Shown in pieces: positions 1 to 7,750 of a stretch of 48,490 bases of DNA. Under the pieces are notes generated by a model. The model was given only the letters and a program-made list of their open reading frames with translations, searched no databases and was not told the DNA's origin. Numbering within the stretch: position 1 is the first letter of the stretch; each line of letters begins with the position of its first letter. The stretch is taken from assembly GCA_910587865.1 (NCBI GenBank), contig CAJUNX010000026.1, positions 11,108 to 59,597 on the forward strand, written 5' to 3'. The DNA is from an uncultured Roseburia sp. Lineage in GTDB: Bacteria; Bacillota; Clostridia; Lachnospirales; Lachnospiraceae. Both the position numbers and the translations under genes were made by a program.

Positions 1-151
1 TTCTTCTTTTTCGCTACTTCAGCCTTCCTTAACGGTTCCCGCGCTTCATCCCGCGTATGACACCGGTTCCCGCATCCGCTCCCCGTCAGCTCTCCGTTCT
101 TCTTTTTCGCTACTTCAGCCTTCCTTAACGGTTCCCGCGCTTCATCCCGCG
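1..151. repeat. 55-bp direct repeat duplicating the 3' end of the AlkD-like gene
   Basis: Positions 1-55 and 97-151 are identical, separated by 41 bp. The right copy holds the last eight codons and stop of the AlkD-like gene plus 28 bp downstream. The left copy is the same gene end without a gene in front of it, and it starts exactly at the window edge, so the duplicated unit may be longer. This is seen directly. A local tandem duplication or the edge of a decayed second gene copy are both possible. Confidence 0.9.
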
Positions 152-826
152 CAGCACCGCCTTCGCCTCCTGCGTCACCCGGTACGATTCCAGCATCTTC
201 TGAATCGCTTTGTTATATGTCTCGTCGTCCAGATGATTGTCGAGAAGAAATGCATGTGTCTTTTCCGGGTACTTCGCATAGGCCGTCGCAACTCCCCACG
301 CAACCCCCATCCTGCAGTAATAGCCCTCATGCCGCAATGAATCCCACACCGCAAAAACACGGTCGATATAATCATCCACAAGAAAATGGTCCATCAGCAT
401 CACTGCCACGAAGCGCTGATCGAATTCGCGCTCCGAACCGCAGTACGGCATCAGAAATTCCCACACCGTTTCCCGGTGCTTCTTCGCCGCGCCAAGTGTG
501 GCGCAGAAGCAGTCATTGACCGCCCAGTCGTGAATCTTCGGCAGAAAAGACGCCGTATAGGAGAGACGCTCTTTTATCCCCATCTTCGCATAACCGATGA
601 CAAACCCCTGCAGGCTGACCTCCTCATACGTACCGTCTGCGGCACTTGCCAGGTACGCTCTGAAATCTTCCTTCGCAACCCGCTTCGCCAGCGCGCGCAG
701 CACCGGAATCCGGACCCCGAGCACCGGATCACTGCCGGGGATCAGCGTCGAATTGAACTTCTGCAGTTTCTGTTCCGCATGCTCCAGCAGATAGGAATAG
801 ATCTCCTCATTCGTCATCTGTCTCAT
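125..826 (-). CDS. AlkD-like DNA alkylation repair protein
   Basis: A 233-residue, all-helical protein resembling the AlkD/AlkC family (DNA alkylation repair enzyme, HEAT-like repeats). Members excise N3- or N7-alkylated purines or act as related DNA-binding proteins. The family-like segments are GVRIPVLRALAKR near the N terminus, the WAVNDCFCATL stretch in the middle, the run of helices beginning RFVAVMLMDHF, and YNKAIQKMLESYR at the C-terminal end. The length is normal for the family. The start follows a purine-rich GGAAAGAGAGA; a second in-frame ATG lies three codons later and cannot be excluded. The gene sits alone, downstream of the S8 protease on the same strand. Its 3' end is duplicated just beyond the stop (see the repeat at 1-151). 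Lesion specificity cannot be read from the sequence. Confidence 0.85.
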   Translation of the reverse strand: MRQMTNEEIYSYLLEHAEQKLQKFNSTLIPGSDPVLGVRIPVLRALAKRVAKEDFRAYLASAADGTYEEVSLQGFVIGYAKMGIKERLSYTASFLPKIHDWAVNDCFCATLGAAKKHRETVWEFLMPYCGSEREFDQRFVAVMLMDHFLVDDYIDRVFAVWDSLRHEGYYCRMGVAWGVATAYAKYPEKTHAFLLDNHLDDETYNKAIQKMLESYRVTQEAKAVLRGMKRGNR

Positions 827-959
827 TCTCTCTTTCCATAAGAATCTGATTTTTGTTTATCGTACCACAGATCAATCCGTTTTTCAACAGACCTGTAGTC
901 TCTGCCCGCTTTCCTTCTCCGCAAACACTGCCGTCCCCTGCCAAACAGCTCCAGCCGCG

Positions 960-1100
960 CTGTCTGACCGGTCAGGCCGTATCCTGACGGAACTGAAACG
1001 AAGCGATGAGCAGATGCTTTTGTACAATCTTTCCGAGTCGGAACCGGATTTCGACGGGCTCAGAAGAAGACAGATATCCGACCGGCTTCTCACTTTATGA
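960..1100 (+). pseudogene. Coding-like remnant without a start codon
   Basis: The 297-bp gap between the AlkD-like gene and the S8 protease holds no convincing complete gene. On the plus strand one frame runs from about 960 to a TGA at 1098-1100 and reads like a charged helical protein tail (LSDRSGRILTELKRSDEQ, then LYNLSESEPDFDGLRRRQ). It has no start codon or ribosome site in front of it. The opposite-strand ORF in the same place is basic and serine-rich and looks like its shadow. This may be the last part of a lost gene; the call rests on composition only. Confidence 0.25.
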
Positions 1101-1123
1101 TTCAAGCATATCCGCCCACGGCT

Positions 1124-2812
1124 TCACCGGTTCCGCATCTCCTGAAACGCATTGTACACGTCGAGGGTTCCGTACCCCCACTCCCTGTTCGGGTAGCTCC
1201 TTTCCCCCGACTTTCCGGTACCGCGGATCAGCATATTTTTAATCCCCGCATTTGACAGCCACGGATTGTTCTGCTCGACTAACGCCCACTGCATGATCTG
1301 CGCCACTGCCCCGGCTGCGACAGCCGCAGCCACGCTTGTGCCCGTATACGTGACATAATTGTGCCGAAGCCCCGGGCCGTATATATTGACGGCAGGAGCC
1401 ACAAAATCGGGCTTGATATCCCCTGTCACCGTATATCCTCTCCCCGAATCCGCATAGATACTCCGGTCTGCCACCTGATATCCGCCGACCGTGATCACCT
1501 GATCCCCCGTTCCGGGAGACGTCAGCGTCATCTCAGGGTTCGAACGCAGGAAAAACACGTTTCCGAGCGTCAGCTCTCTCATCGGCAGCCAGATATTATA
1601 ATCACCTGTTACGACATTTGACGAATATACCCGGATCATCCACAGGCCCTTCCTCGGTTTGATAAACCGGAAAAAAATCAGCTGACTCGCCGCCTCCGTC
1701 ACATACCCCGGATAATCCACCGAAACCGTTGTCCCTTCAAACACAAACCGGAACGTCGACGTTGTTCTCGTGCCGGCCGGAATCCGCGGCATCTGTTCCC
1801 CTGTCGGAGATATGACCGACACCTCGAAGAGTTCGGGTGCGTTCGACCATAGTTCAAAGACAAAGCCTTCCATGTCTTCCTCCACATTCAGCTCCACGTC
1901 CTCATATTCCGGTTCCCCGTAGATTCGTCCGTGATAATGGTGCCTGGAATTCGCCTCGTTTCCCGCCGCCGTAACGATCGAACGCTTCCTTTTCAGACAG
2001 ATATTGTTCAGATAGGCTTCCAGAAATCCGGGCCTTCCGTGGCTTCCGATGCTGTTTCCGAGCGCAAGGCAGATCACCAGCGGCATCTCCAGAATCGCTG
2101 CGAGGCCGTTTAAATATGCCACTGCCATCATGATATCCGTCTCCTGAAATGCCGCAACCCCGTCTGGAATAAAAAAGAAATCGCGCAGATACTGTTTCGC
2201 CGGCTTTAGCTTGACAACGGCGATTCCGGCATTCGGCGCAGCGCCGATAAAATCGTTTTTCACATCCTCACCGCCGCACGTGATTCCCGCCAGAAACGTG
2301 CCGTGTCCCGTCTCGTCCCGCGAGGGCACAACGGCGTACGGATCGCTGCTGGCGAGCGCCTGATTGATCTCCTCCGCACGGTACTCCGCCCCGTAGAGAA
2401 TCCCGGCGGGCGGCGTCCCGTTCTCAATCGTCTGATCCCAGATACTGACGATACGCGTACTTCCGTCCGTATAGCGAAACAGCGGATTCGTATAGTCAAT
2501 GCCGGTGTCAAGAAATCCGACCAGAACCCCTTTTCCTTTCAGCGAGAGCACCGGCTGATTCTGCAGACGGATAATCCCGGATTCCTCCAGTGCAATCGTA
2601 TCGAGAAGCCCGTAGCATTTCGGGATCGACGAATAGCTGAAGCTGCTGACGCTAAGCGGCGGGAGCTGTGATTTCGGATAGAAAAAAATATCGAAATATT
2701 CGGAGATACGCTGGGCGCACCCCTGAAACGGCTCCATCCTGTTCTGAGCCTCGATCGGTACGATAAAATCAAAATAATCATTGGAATAAACCTGTTCTCT
2801 GCAGTCTGGCAT
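1124..2812 (-). CDS. S8 family subtilisin-like peptidase (clostridial Csp-like)
   Basis: A serine protease of the subtilase family. Counted from an upstream in-frame ATG at 2827, the catalytic triad is Asp107 (GFLDTGID), His175 (ETGHGTFLAG) and Ser498 (TGTSVAAA), so all three residues are present and the enzyme should be active. A jelly-roll-like insert separates His from Ser, as in clostridial CspA/B/C germination proteases and their relatives. There is no secretion signal. The upstream ATG lies inside the clpX terminator hairpin, so the next ATG (2812), which gives MPDCREQVYSNDYFD, is the better start. That N terminus resembles the usual beginning of this family. No good ribosome site is visible for it. 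A role in spore germination is possible from the family resemblance but is inference; housekeeping paralogs of this type are also common in Lachnospiraceae. Confidence 0.88.
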   Translation of the reverse strand: MPDCREQVYSNDYFDFIVPIEAQNRMEPFQGCAQRISEYFDIFFYPKSQLPPLSVSSFSYSSIPKCYGLLDTIALEESGIIRLQNQPVLSLKGKGVLVGFLDTGIDYTNPLFRYTDGSTRIVSIWDQTIENGTPPAGILYGAEYRAEEINQALASSDPYAVVPSRDETGHGTFLAGITCGGEDVKNDFIGAAPNAGIAVVKLKPAKQYLRDFFFIPDGVAAFQETDIMMAVAYLNGLAAILEMPLVICLALGNSIGSHGRPGFLEAYLNNICLKRKRSIVTAAGNEANSRHHYHGRIYGEPEYEDVELNVEEDMEGFVFELWSNAPELFEVSVISPTGEQMPRIPAGTRTTSTFRFVFEGTTVSVDYPGYVTEAASQLIFFRFIKPRKGLWMIRVYSSNVVTGDYNIWLPMRELTLGNVFFLRSNPEMTLTSPGTGDQVITVGGYQVADRSIYADSGRGYTVTGDIKPDFVAPAVNIYGPGLRHNYVTYTGTSVAAAVAAGAVAQIMQWALVEQNNPWLSNAGIKNMLIRGTGKSGERSYPNREWGYGTLDVYNAFQEMRNR

Positions 2813-2853
2813 AAAAAACCCCGGCATTTATTTACTTATAAATAAATGCCGGG
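2813..2853 (-). terminator. Intrinsic terminator of the clpX-type gene, abutting the protease start
   Basis: A perfect 15-bp stem (2820-2834 with 2839-2853, loop CTTA) is followed on the minus strand by six T residues that touch the ATG at 2812. It lies downstream of the ClpX-type gene and directly in front of the S8 protease gene. Confidence 0.9.
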
Positions 2854-2934
2854 AATTCGTTATTTATGTCTGTCCGTCAAAACATGCGCCAGAACAGATC
2901 CCCCGTCCGTCACGCTCCGGCGCTAAAAGCCGTC

Positions 2935-4497
2935 TTACGCCCTGCTCTCAATCCGCGCGCTTCCCCGCATCGTGATCACCGGACTTCCTTTTTTCTCCAC
3001 ATATTCTTTCGTGATGGTCACGATCCCGATATTGTCATCTTTTGGGATCTCATACATGATATCAAGCATAAAATCCTCGATTACAGCGCGCAGCGCACGC
3101 GCCCCGACCTTTTTCTCCTTCGCCTTCTGTGCAATCACGCGCAGCGCCTCGTCATCAAAAAGCAGCTGCACCTCATCCATCGCCAAAAGCTTCTCATACT
3201 GCTTTAAAATCGCGTTTTTCGGCTCCTTTAAAATACGCACCAGCGCATCCTCTGTCAGCGCCTCAAGCGTAAACATGACCGGCATCCTCCCCAGAAATTC
3301 CGGGATCATGCCGAATTTGCGCACATCCTCGACCGTCACCTGCGAGAGCAGATTCTCGTCTTTGTCATGCTCATCTTTCAGCTTCGCGTTAAACCCGATC
3401 GATGCGGTCTTATTTAACCGCTCTTTTATGATATCAGTGAGATCCGGGAACGCGCCTCCGCAGATAAAAAGGATATTTTTTGTATTTACCATCGTCATCG
3501 GCACCATCGCATTCTTGCTGCTGGCGCCCACCGGCACCTCGATCTCCGCCCCCTCAAGCAGCTTTAACATCCCCTGCTGCACGGACTCCCCGCTGACGTC
3601 CCGCTGGCTGGTATTGCGCTTCTTGGCGATCTTGTCGATCTCGTCGATAAAAATAATCCCGTGCTCCGCGCGCTCCACGTCATTGTCCGCGGCCGCGAGC
3701 AGCTTGCTGACCACGCTCTCGATATCGTCTCCAATATATCCCGCCTCGGTCAGGGAGGTCGCGTCCGTGATCGCAAGCGGCACATCCAGAAGACGCGCCA
3801 GCGTTTTCACGAGATAGGTCTTGCCGCAGCCGGTCGGCCCGATCATGAGCATATTCGACTTCTCGATCTCCACCCCGTCCTGCGTGTCGGATGCAACACG
3901 TTTGTAGTGATTGTACACGGCAACCGACATCACCTTTTTTGCGTGCTCCTGCCCGATCACATAGTCGTCCAGCGCGGCCTTGATCCTGTGCGGCGCCGGG
4001 ACTTTCCGGATGTCGATCACAGGCTCTGTCTTCTCCTTCGGCTTTTTCTTTTTCAGCCGCTGGCTGTTCGGCAGCGTCCCCTGCAGGTCAGAGAGATTGA
4101 TCATACTGATATTCGGCATCCGCCCGATGTTCATATTCATCATGTCGTCCATGGAGAACCCGGAGCCGTTCATGCTGTCAAACGTCTTCTGCATACAGTC
4201 CTGGCAGATGCTGATATGGTTCGGAATATGGATCATCTTTCCGGCAACATGCTCCGGCCTGCGGCAGATATAGCAGGTATCCTCGTATTCCTGATCGCCG
4301 TCCGCCTGATCCGGCGTATGTACTGTCATCTGCCGGCCCTCATTTTCACCGGATCCCGCATCCTTGTGATCCGTACCGGAACCGCCCGCCTGCGCCGCAG
4401 AACCTTCCCGCCGGTCTGCCTCCTTCCCAGAGCTCTGCTGCGATAATTCCCTGCTGTCCTCATCCCCGGTGACTTCTCTATAGTCATTGTTATTCAT
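2935..4497 (-). CDS. clpX: ClpX-type AAA+ unfoldase with extended N terminus
   Basis: An ATP-dependent protein unfoldase that should feed substrates to ClpP. From the N terminus it has: about 70 hydrophilic Glu/Gly/Ser-rich residues; a four-cysteine zinc domain (CYIC at 75-78, CQDC at 98-101); a linker rich in Met and Asn; then the AAA+ module with Walker A GPTGCGKT (220-227), pore loop GYIG, Walker B IIFIDE (281-286) and an IGF loop (367-369), the ClpP-docking motif. The start was moved from 4518 to 4497 because AGGAGG sits 5 nt in front of the latter ATG. At 520 residues it is about 100 longer than ordinary ClpX, mostly in the N-terminal tail. Neither clpP nor tig is adjacent, so this may be a second, diverged ClpX and not the housekeeping copy. 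It has its own promoter and a strong terminator. Confidence 0.88.
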   Translation of the reverse strand: MNNNDYREVTGDEDSRELSQQSSGKEADRREGSAAQAGGSGTDHKDAGSGENEGRQMTVHTPDQADGDQEYEDTCYICRRPEHVAGKMIHIPNHISICQDCMQKTFDSMNGSGFSMDDMMNMNIGRMPNISMINLSDLQGTLPNSQRLKKKKPKEKTEPVIDIRKVPAPHRIKAALDDYVIGQEHAKKVMSVAVYNHYKRVASDTQDGVEIEKSNMLMIGPTGCGKTYLVKTLARLLDVPLAITDATSLTEAGYIGDDIESVVSKLLAAADNDVERAEHGIIFIDEIDKIAKKRNTSQRDVSGESVQQGMLKLLEGAEIEVPVGASSKNAMVPMTMVNTKNILFICGGAFPDLTDIIKERLNKTASIGFNAKLKDEHDKDENLLSQVTVEDVRKFGMIPEFLGRMPVMFTLEALTEDALVRILKEPKNAILKQYEKLLAMDEVQLLFDDEALRVIAQKAKEKKVGARALRAVIEDFMLDIMYEIPKDDNIGIVTITKEYVEKKGSPVITMRGSARIESRA

Positions 4498-4594
4498 CTC
4501 ATCCTCCTGACGGTGCATTTACGATGTCTGCTGCGTTTATCATATGTATGTATCTCTGAAAGATACCAGACACATATTCCTCACACCTTTTCAT

Positions 4595-4623
4595 ATTATA
4601 ATCCATACGGGCATCAACCTCAA
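4595..4623 (-). promoter_or_regulatory. Sigma-A-type promoter of the clpX-type gene
   Basis: On the minus strand TTGAGG and TATAAT are separated by 17 bp, about 100 bp upstream of the chosen start. The leader also holds a short hairpin (GTATCT-CTGAA-AGATAC, near 4548-4565). Confidence 0.65.
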
Positions 4624-4671
4624 GAAACTTCGGGATATTTCATTTTTATTTAAGAAAAAGGAACCTGCAGA

Positions 4672-4700
4672 TTCCACTTTCCTTCTCTCTGTGCTATAAT
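4672..4700 (+). promoter_or_regulatory. Probable promoter of mcrBC
   Basis: An extended -10 (TGC-TATAAT, hexamer at 4695-4700) lies 17 bp after a weak -35, TTCCAC. It is 59 bp in front of the mcrB start and divergent from the clpX promoter. Confidence 0.55.
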
Positions 4701-4759
4701 TATGATAATACGCAGATTACAGACGCCCCGGATGCGGGCAAAAGAAGAGGAGCCGTCAC

Positions 4760-6376
4760 ATGTCATACTGGAAACAAATGAAAATCATTCAGGCAGGAAC
4801 CCTGCTTCGGCTGCAGCACCCGGATGTCCTGCGCTTCTGGAGGGACTGGGAAAACCGCATTCTGAGCTTCACGGACTATGAGGTACGGGATCCGTCCTAT
4901 TTAAAAAGCTGGCCCAAACCGCTGGCCGTCTATTTCCTGGCATTTATCGCGGTGATCTGCGAGAGCGCACGTGGAAATCGCCGTCCGACCGTCGGTCAGA
5001 TCGATGCGGCTTATCATCTGGATCTCATTTTCAACAGAGAAAGCGGCACGCACTGGCTGTCCGCCATGGCCGTCATTTTCCCCCACCGCACTATAGAAAA
5101 CTGCTGGGAATGCATCCCGGACTATGTGGAGAGCTGGACCGACATCGGACCCGACACCTCCTTAAAGAAGCTTTTGGAGCGCATAAGAATCGAAAACAGA
5201 CAGGCTCACAGCGCGGCGGCGGACGACGAATTCTTCGAGCAGGAAAAGCTGATCATCCCGCAGTGCGTGGACAATTTTACAAATGTCATGGATTCATTTG
5301 ACGGCGAATGGCCGGTTCTCTGCGAGAATTACTGTTTTCAAAACGGCACCCTGCGCACGCTCCACTCTCTGATCCGCAACGGCGTGCGTCAGATCATCCT
5401 CACGGGCGCTCCGGGCACGGGCAAAACCCATGCCGCCAGGGAGATCGCCGAATATCTCGGGGAGCTGACCGGGGAAGAAAGCGTCCCGCTGGTCCAGTTT
5501 CACCCTTCCTATGACTACACGGATTTCGTGGAGGGCCTGCGTCCCGTGCAGCTGACAGGCGAGACAAAAAGCACCTTTGTCCGGCTGGACGGCTTCTTCA
5601 AGGCGTTCTGCCGCAGCGTCGCGGAGGAAAACCGCAGCCGCAGCCATACTCCCGCACCGGTCGGAAACGCGGCGGATCCGCGGTGTGCGGATGCGCCGGA
5701 CGGCAGTCTGTATTTTTTTCTCATCGACGAGATCAACCGGGCCAATCTTTCCCAGGTTTTCGGAGAACTGATGTTCTGCCTCGAATCCGACAAGCGCGGG
5801 CTGCCCGTGCAGACCCAGTACCGGAACCTGCCGACTTACCGGATCGGTGCGGATCAGAAGGCAGTGCTGATTGAGGATGATGTGTTTGCGTGCGGTTTTT
5901 TCATCCCGAAGAATGTCGTCATCATCGGCACCATGAATGACATCGACCGCTCCGTGGAGAGTATGGACTTTGCACTGCGGCGGCGGTTTGTCTGGCACGA
6001 GGTAAAAGCGGACCACGCACTGCTTCTGAGCGCGTTTGAGAGCGGAAACCTCGGAACGCTCCTTCGGGATCATGCCGGCGAGGCGGCCAGACGCGTATGC
6101 AGATTAAATGCCGTGATAGAACAGGGCGCGCGCTTCGGGTTAAACAGGCACTATCACGTCGCGCAGGGACAGTTCAGTCTGCCCGGCTTTCGCGGGACAA
6201 CCCTGGACGATCTGATGCGGTTCGTGTGGGAACACCGCATCGAGCCCCTCCTGTGGGAGTACCTTCGCGGGGAAGATACGGCAGATGCGTCGGATTTTGT
6301 GCAGACCTGCGCCGATGCCCTGGGGATATCCCCCGCGGACCGGGACGATGACAGCGCACCGCAGGAAGAGGAGTGA
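4760..6376 (+). CDS. mcrB: McrB-type AAA+ GTPase subunit of a modification-dependent restriction system
   Basis: The motor subunit of an McrBC nuclease, which cuts DNA carrying modified cytosines and uses GTP to translocate. The nucleotide-binding half is clear: Walker A GAPGTGKT (216-223), the VQFHPSYDYTDFVEGL segment typical of McrB, Walker B FFLIDEINRAN (319-329), the McrB signature TMNDIDRS (391-398) and ALRRRF. Residues 1-190 form a separate N-terminal region, rich in Trp and aromatics (LRFWRDWENR, SGTHWLSAMAVIFPHRTIENCW). It does not look like the E. coli McrB DNA-binding domain and presumably sets the target specificity. The start has AGAGGAG 7 nt upstream. Its stop overlaps or abuts the mcrC start, so the two are co-translated. 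Translocase function is known from the family; the substrate is unknown. Confidence 0.92.
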   Translation: MSYWKQMKIIQAGTLLRLQHPDVLRFWRDWENRILSFTDYEVRDPSYLKSWPKPLAVYFLAFIAVICESARGNRRPTVGQIDAAYHLDLIFNRESGTHWLSAMAVIFPHRTIENCWECIPDYVESWTDIGPDTSLKKLLERIRIENRQAHSAAADDEFFEQEKLIIPQCVDNFTNVMDSFDGEWPVLCENYCFQNGTLRTLHSLIRNGVRQIILTGAPGTGKTHAAREIAEYLGELTGEESVPLVQFHPSYDYTDFVEGLRPVQLTGETKSTFVRLDGFFKAFCRSVAEENRSRSHTPAPVGNAADPRCADAPDGSLYFFLIDEINRANLSQVFGELMFCLESDKRGLPVQTQYRNLPTYRIGADQKAVLIEDDVFACGFFIPKNVVIIGTMNDIDRSVESMDFALRRRFVWHEVKADHALLLSAFESGNLGTLLRDHAGEAARRVCRLNAVIEQGARFGLNRHYHVAQGQFSLPGFRGTTLDDLMRFVWEHRIEPLLWEYLRGEDTADASDFVQTCADALGISPADRDDDSAPQEEE

Positions 6377-6378
6377 GC

Positions 6379-7707
6379 ATGGAGTCACTTTATGATTACA
6401 GCCCCGTGGAAAAAGGCTGTTACGACCTGTGCAGGGACATACAGAACCGGATCTCACACGGCGACTGCTGCCTGGTGGATCTGTCCGCAGAGAGCGACGA
6501 CACAGGTCAGACGCCGGTGATTTTTGAGGAAAAAGCGGGAACCTTCTGGACCAGGCAGTATATCGGCCTGGTCGAGTATCAGGGACATCGTATCTTCATC
6601 GGCTCCCGGTTTGACCGGGGAAATCCAGAACCCTTTTTTCTCTGGTATCTCATCGGACACTTTCTGGGGGAATCCATCGTGACGCTTGACGACATCGGAA
6701 GCACGGATCAGAACGATTTTTTCGACGGGCTTCTGGCGCTTCGGCTGGCGATACAGATCCGCCGCGCCCAGAAGCACGGCGGGCTGCGCGCATACCGCAG
6801 CTTCGCCCGCAACGACAGTCAGGTGCGGGGAGTGATCGATATTCCCCGCCATATCAGGGAAAATATGGAACAGGACAACGGCCGCATCGCATACCGGACA
6901 CAGACCTACAGCCTGGACAATGACTGGAACGTTCTGTTTTTACATGCCACACATGCCGCCGGCAGGCGGTGTCCTGACCTGATGCGCCGTTTACAGCGGC
7001 GTCTCCCGGAATATACGTCAGCTCTTCGGACCATCGAACAGGCTGTTTCAAACCGTGAGACTCCCGGCGTCCGTCAGGTGCTTGCCCGCACAGAACGAAA
7101 GATCACAAACCCTGTATACCAGAACTGGGAACCCGCCAGAGTAGCTGCCAGAGACATACTGCGGCGAACGGAGTCCGCCCCCGGAGAAAACCGCGCCTCC
7201 ATTGTCACAGGCGTATTTCTGGACTCCGGTTTCCTTTGGGAGCGCCTGCTGGAGGATCGGCTGTTCGCCGGCGCAAAAAAACCGTTCACCCAGCAGTCCC
7301 GCGATGTGCTGGACGGGCATCTTACCATCCGCCCGGACTTCTATTTTTCCTCGCAGGGTACCGTACTCGACGCCAAATACCGGCCTGTCTGGGAAAAAAC
7401 GCTGGCTGTCGCAAATGGCCGCTGGAGCAGAAGCCTGGACGCATCCGGCAGCGCCGATGTCAGGGAAAATATTTATCAGGTATTCGGCTATATGCTGGCT
7501 CTCGACTGTTCAGAGGGCGGTGTCATCTTCCCGGCTCACTCGCTGCGCAATCCCGCCGCAGACCGGATCGATCCTTCTGACCGGCGGTTCTGGCGGATTC
7601 CGGTCTGTATCCCGCAGGCCGCAGACTACCCGGCATTCCGCGATGCGCTGGAAAAAGAATTTTGCCGGCTCAGGACGCTCGCGCCGGTCTCCCGGATCGT
7701 GACATAA
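6379..7707 (+). CDS. mcrC: McrC-type nuclease subunit
   Basis: The endonuclease partner of McrB. A beta-rich N-terminal part of about 200 residues contacts the McrB ring in known systems. A PD-(D/E)xK nuclease domain follows. The catalytic series is RPDFYF then VLDAKYRP, which corresponds to Asp320, Asp331 and Lys333 from this start. The C-terminal YQVFGYMLAL also fits the family. Two starts are possible: GTG at 6373 overlapping the mcrB stop, and ATG at 6379. The ATG is chosen because GAGGAG (6368-6373) is 5 nt in front of it. Length (442 residues) is close to usual. All nuclease residues are present, so the system looks intact. The gene ends at a terminator shared with the convergent gene. 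Confidence 0.92.
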   Translation: MESLYDYSPVEKGCYDLCRDIQNRISHGDCCLVDLSAESDDTGQTPVIFEEKAGTFWTRQYIGLVEYQGHRIFIGSRFDRGNPEPFFLWYLIGHFLGESIVTLDDIGSTDQNDFFDGLLALRLAIQIRRAQKHGGLRAYRSFARNDSQVRGVIDIPRHIRENMEQDNGRIAYRTQTYSLDNDWNVLFLHATHAAGRRCPDLMRRLQRRLPEYTSALRTIEQAVSNRETPGVRQVLARTERKITNPVYQNWEPARVAARDILRRTESAPGENRASIVTGVFLDSGFLWERLLEDRLFAGAKKPFTQQSRDVLDGHLTIRPDFYFSSQGTVLDAKYRPVWEKTLAVANGRWSRSLDASGSADVRENIYQVFGYMLALDCSEGGVIFPAHSLRNPAADRIDPSDRRFWRIPVCIPQAADYPAFRDALEKEFCRLRTLAPVSRIVT

Positions 7708-7750
7708 GAAAACCCCCGGAATCCGATCGATCCCCCGGGGGTTTTCTTTT
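7708..7750. terminator. Bidirectional terminator between mcrC and the convergent unknown gene
   Basis: An 11-bp stem AAAACCCCCGG (7709-7719) with CCGGGGGTTTT (7735-7745), with A and T runs on both sides. It lies within the 42 bp between two convergent genes. Confidence 0.9.

Noticed and set aside
884..1105. 73-residue minus-strand ORF
   Set aside because: Basic, Ser-rich translation and no ribosome site; the opposite frame looks more like protein.
2972..4446. Long plus-strand ORFs of 281 and 261 residues antisense to the ClpX-type gene
   Set aside because: They mirror a clear AAA+ gene with a ribosome site; composition is Ser/Arg/His-rich with no family match.
5294..6073. 259-residue minus-strand ORF inside mcrB
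   Set aside because: Antisense shadow of the McrB GTPase domain; no ribosome site or domain.
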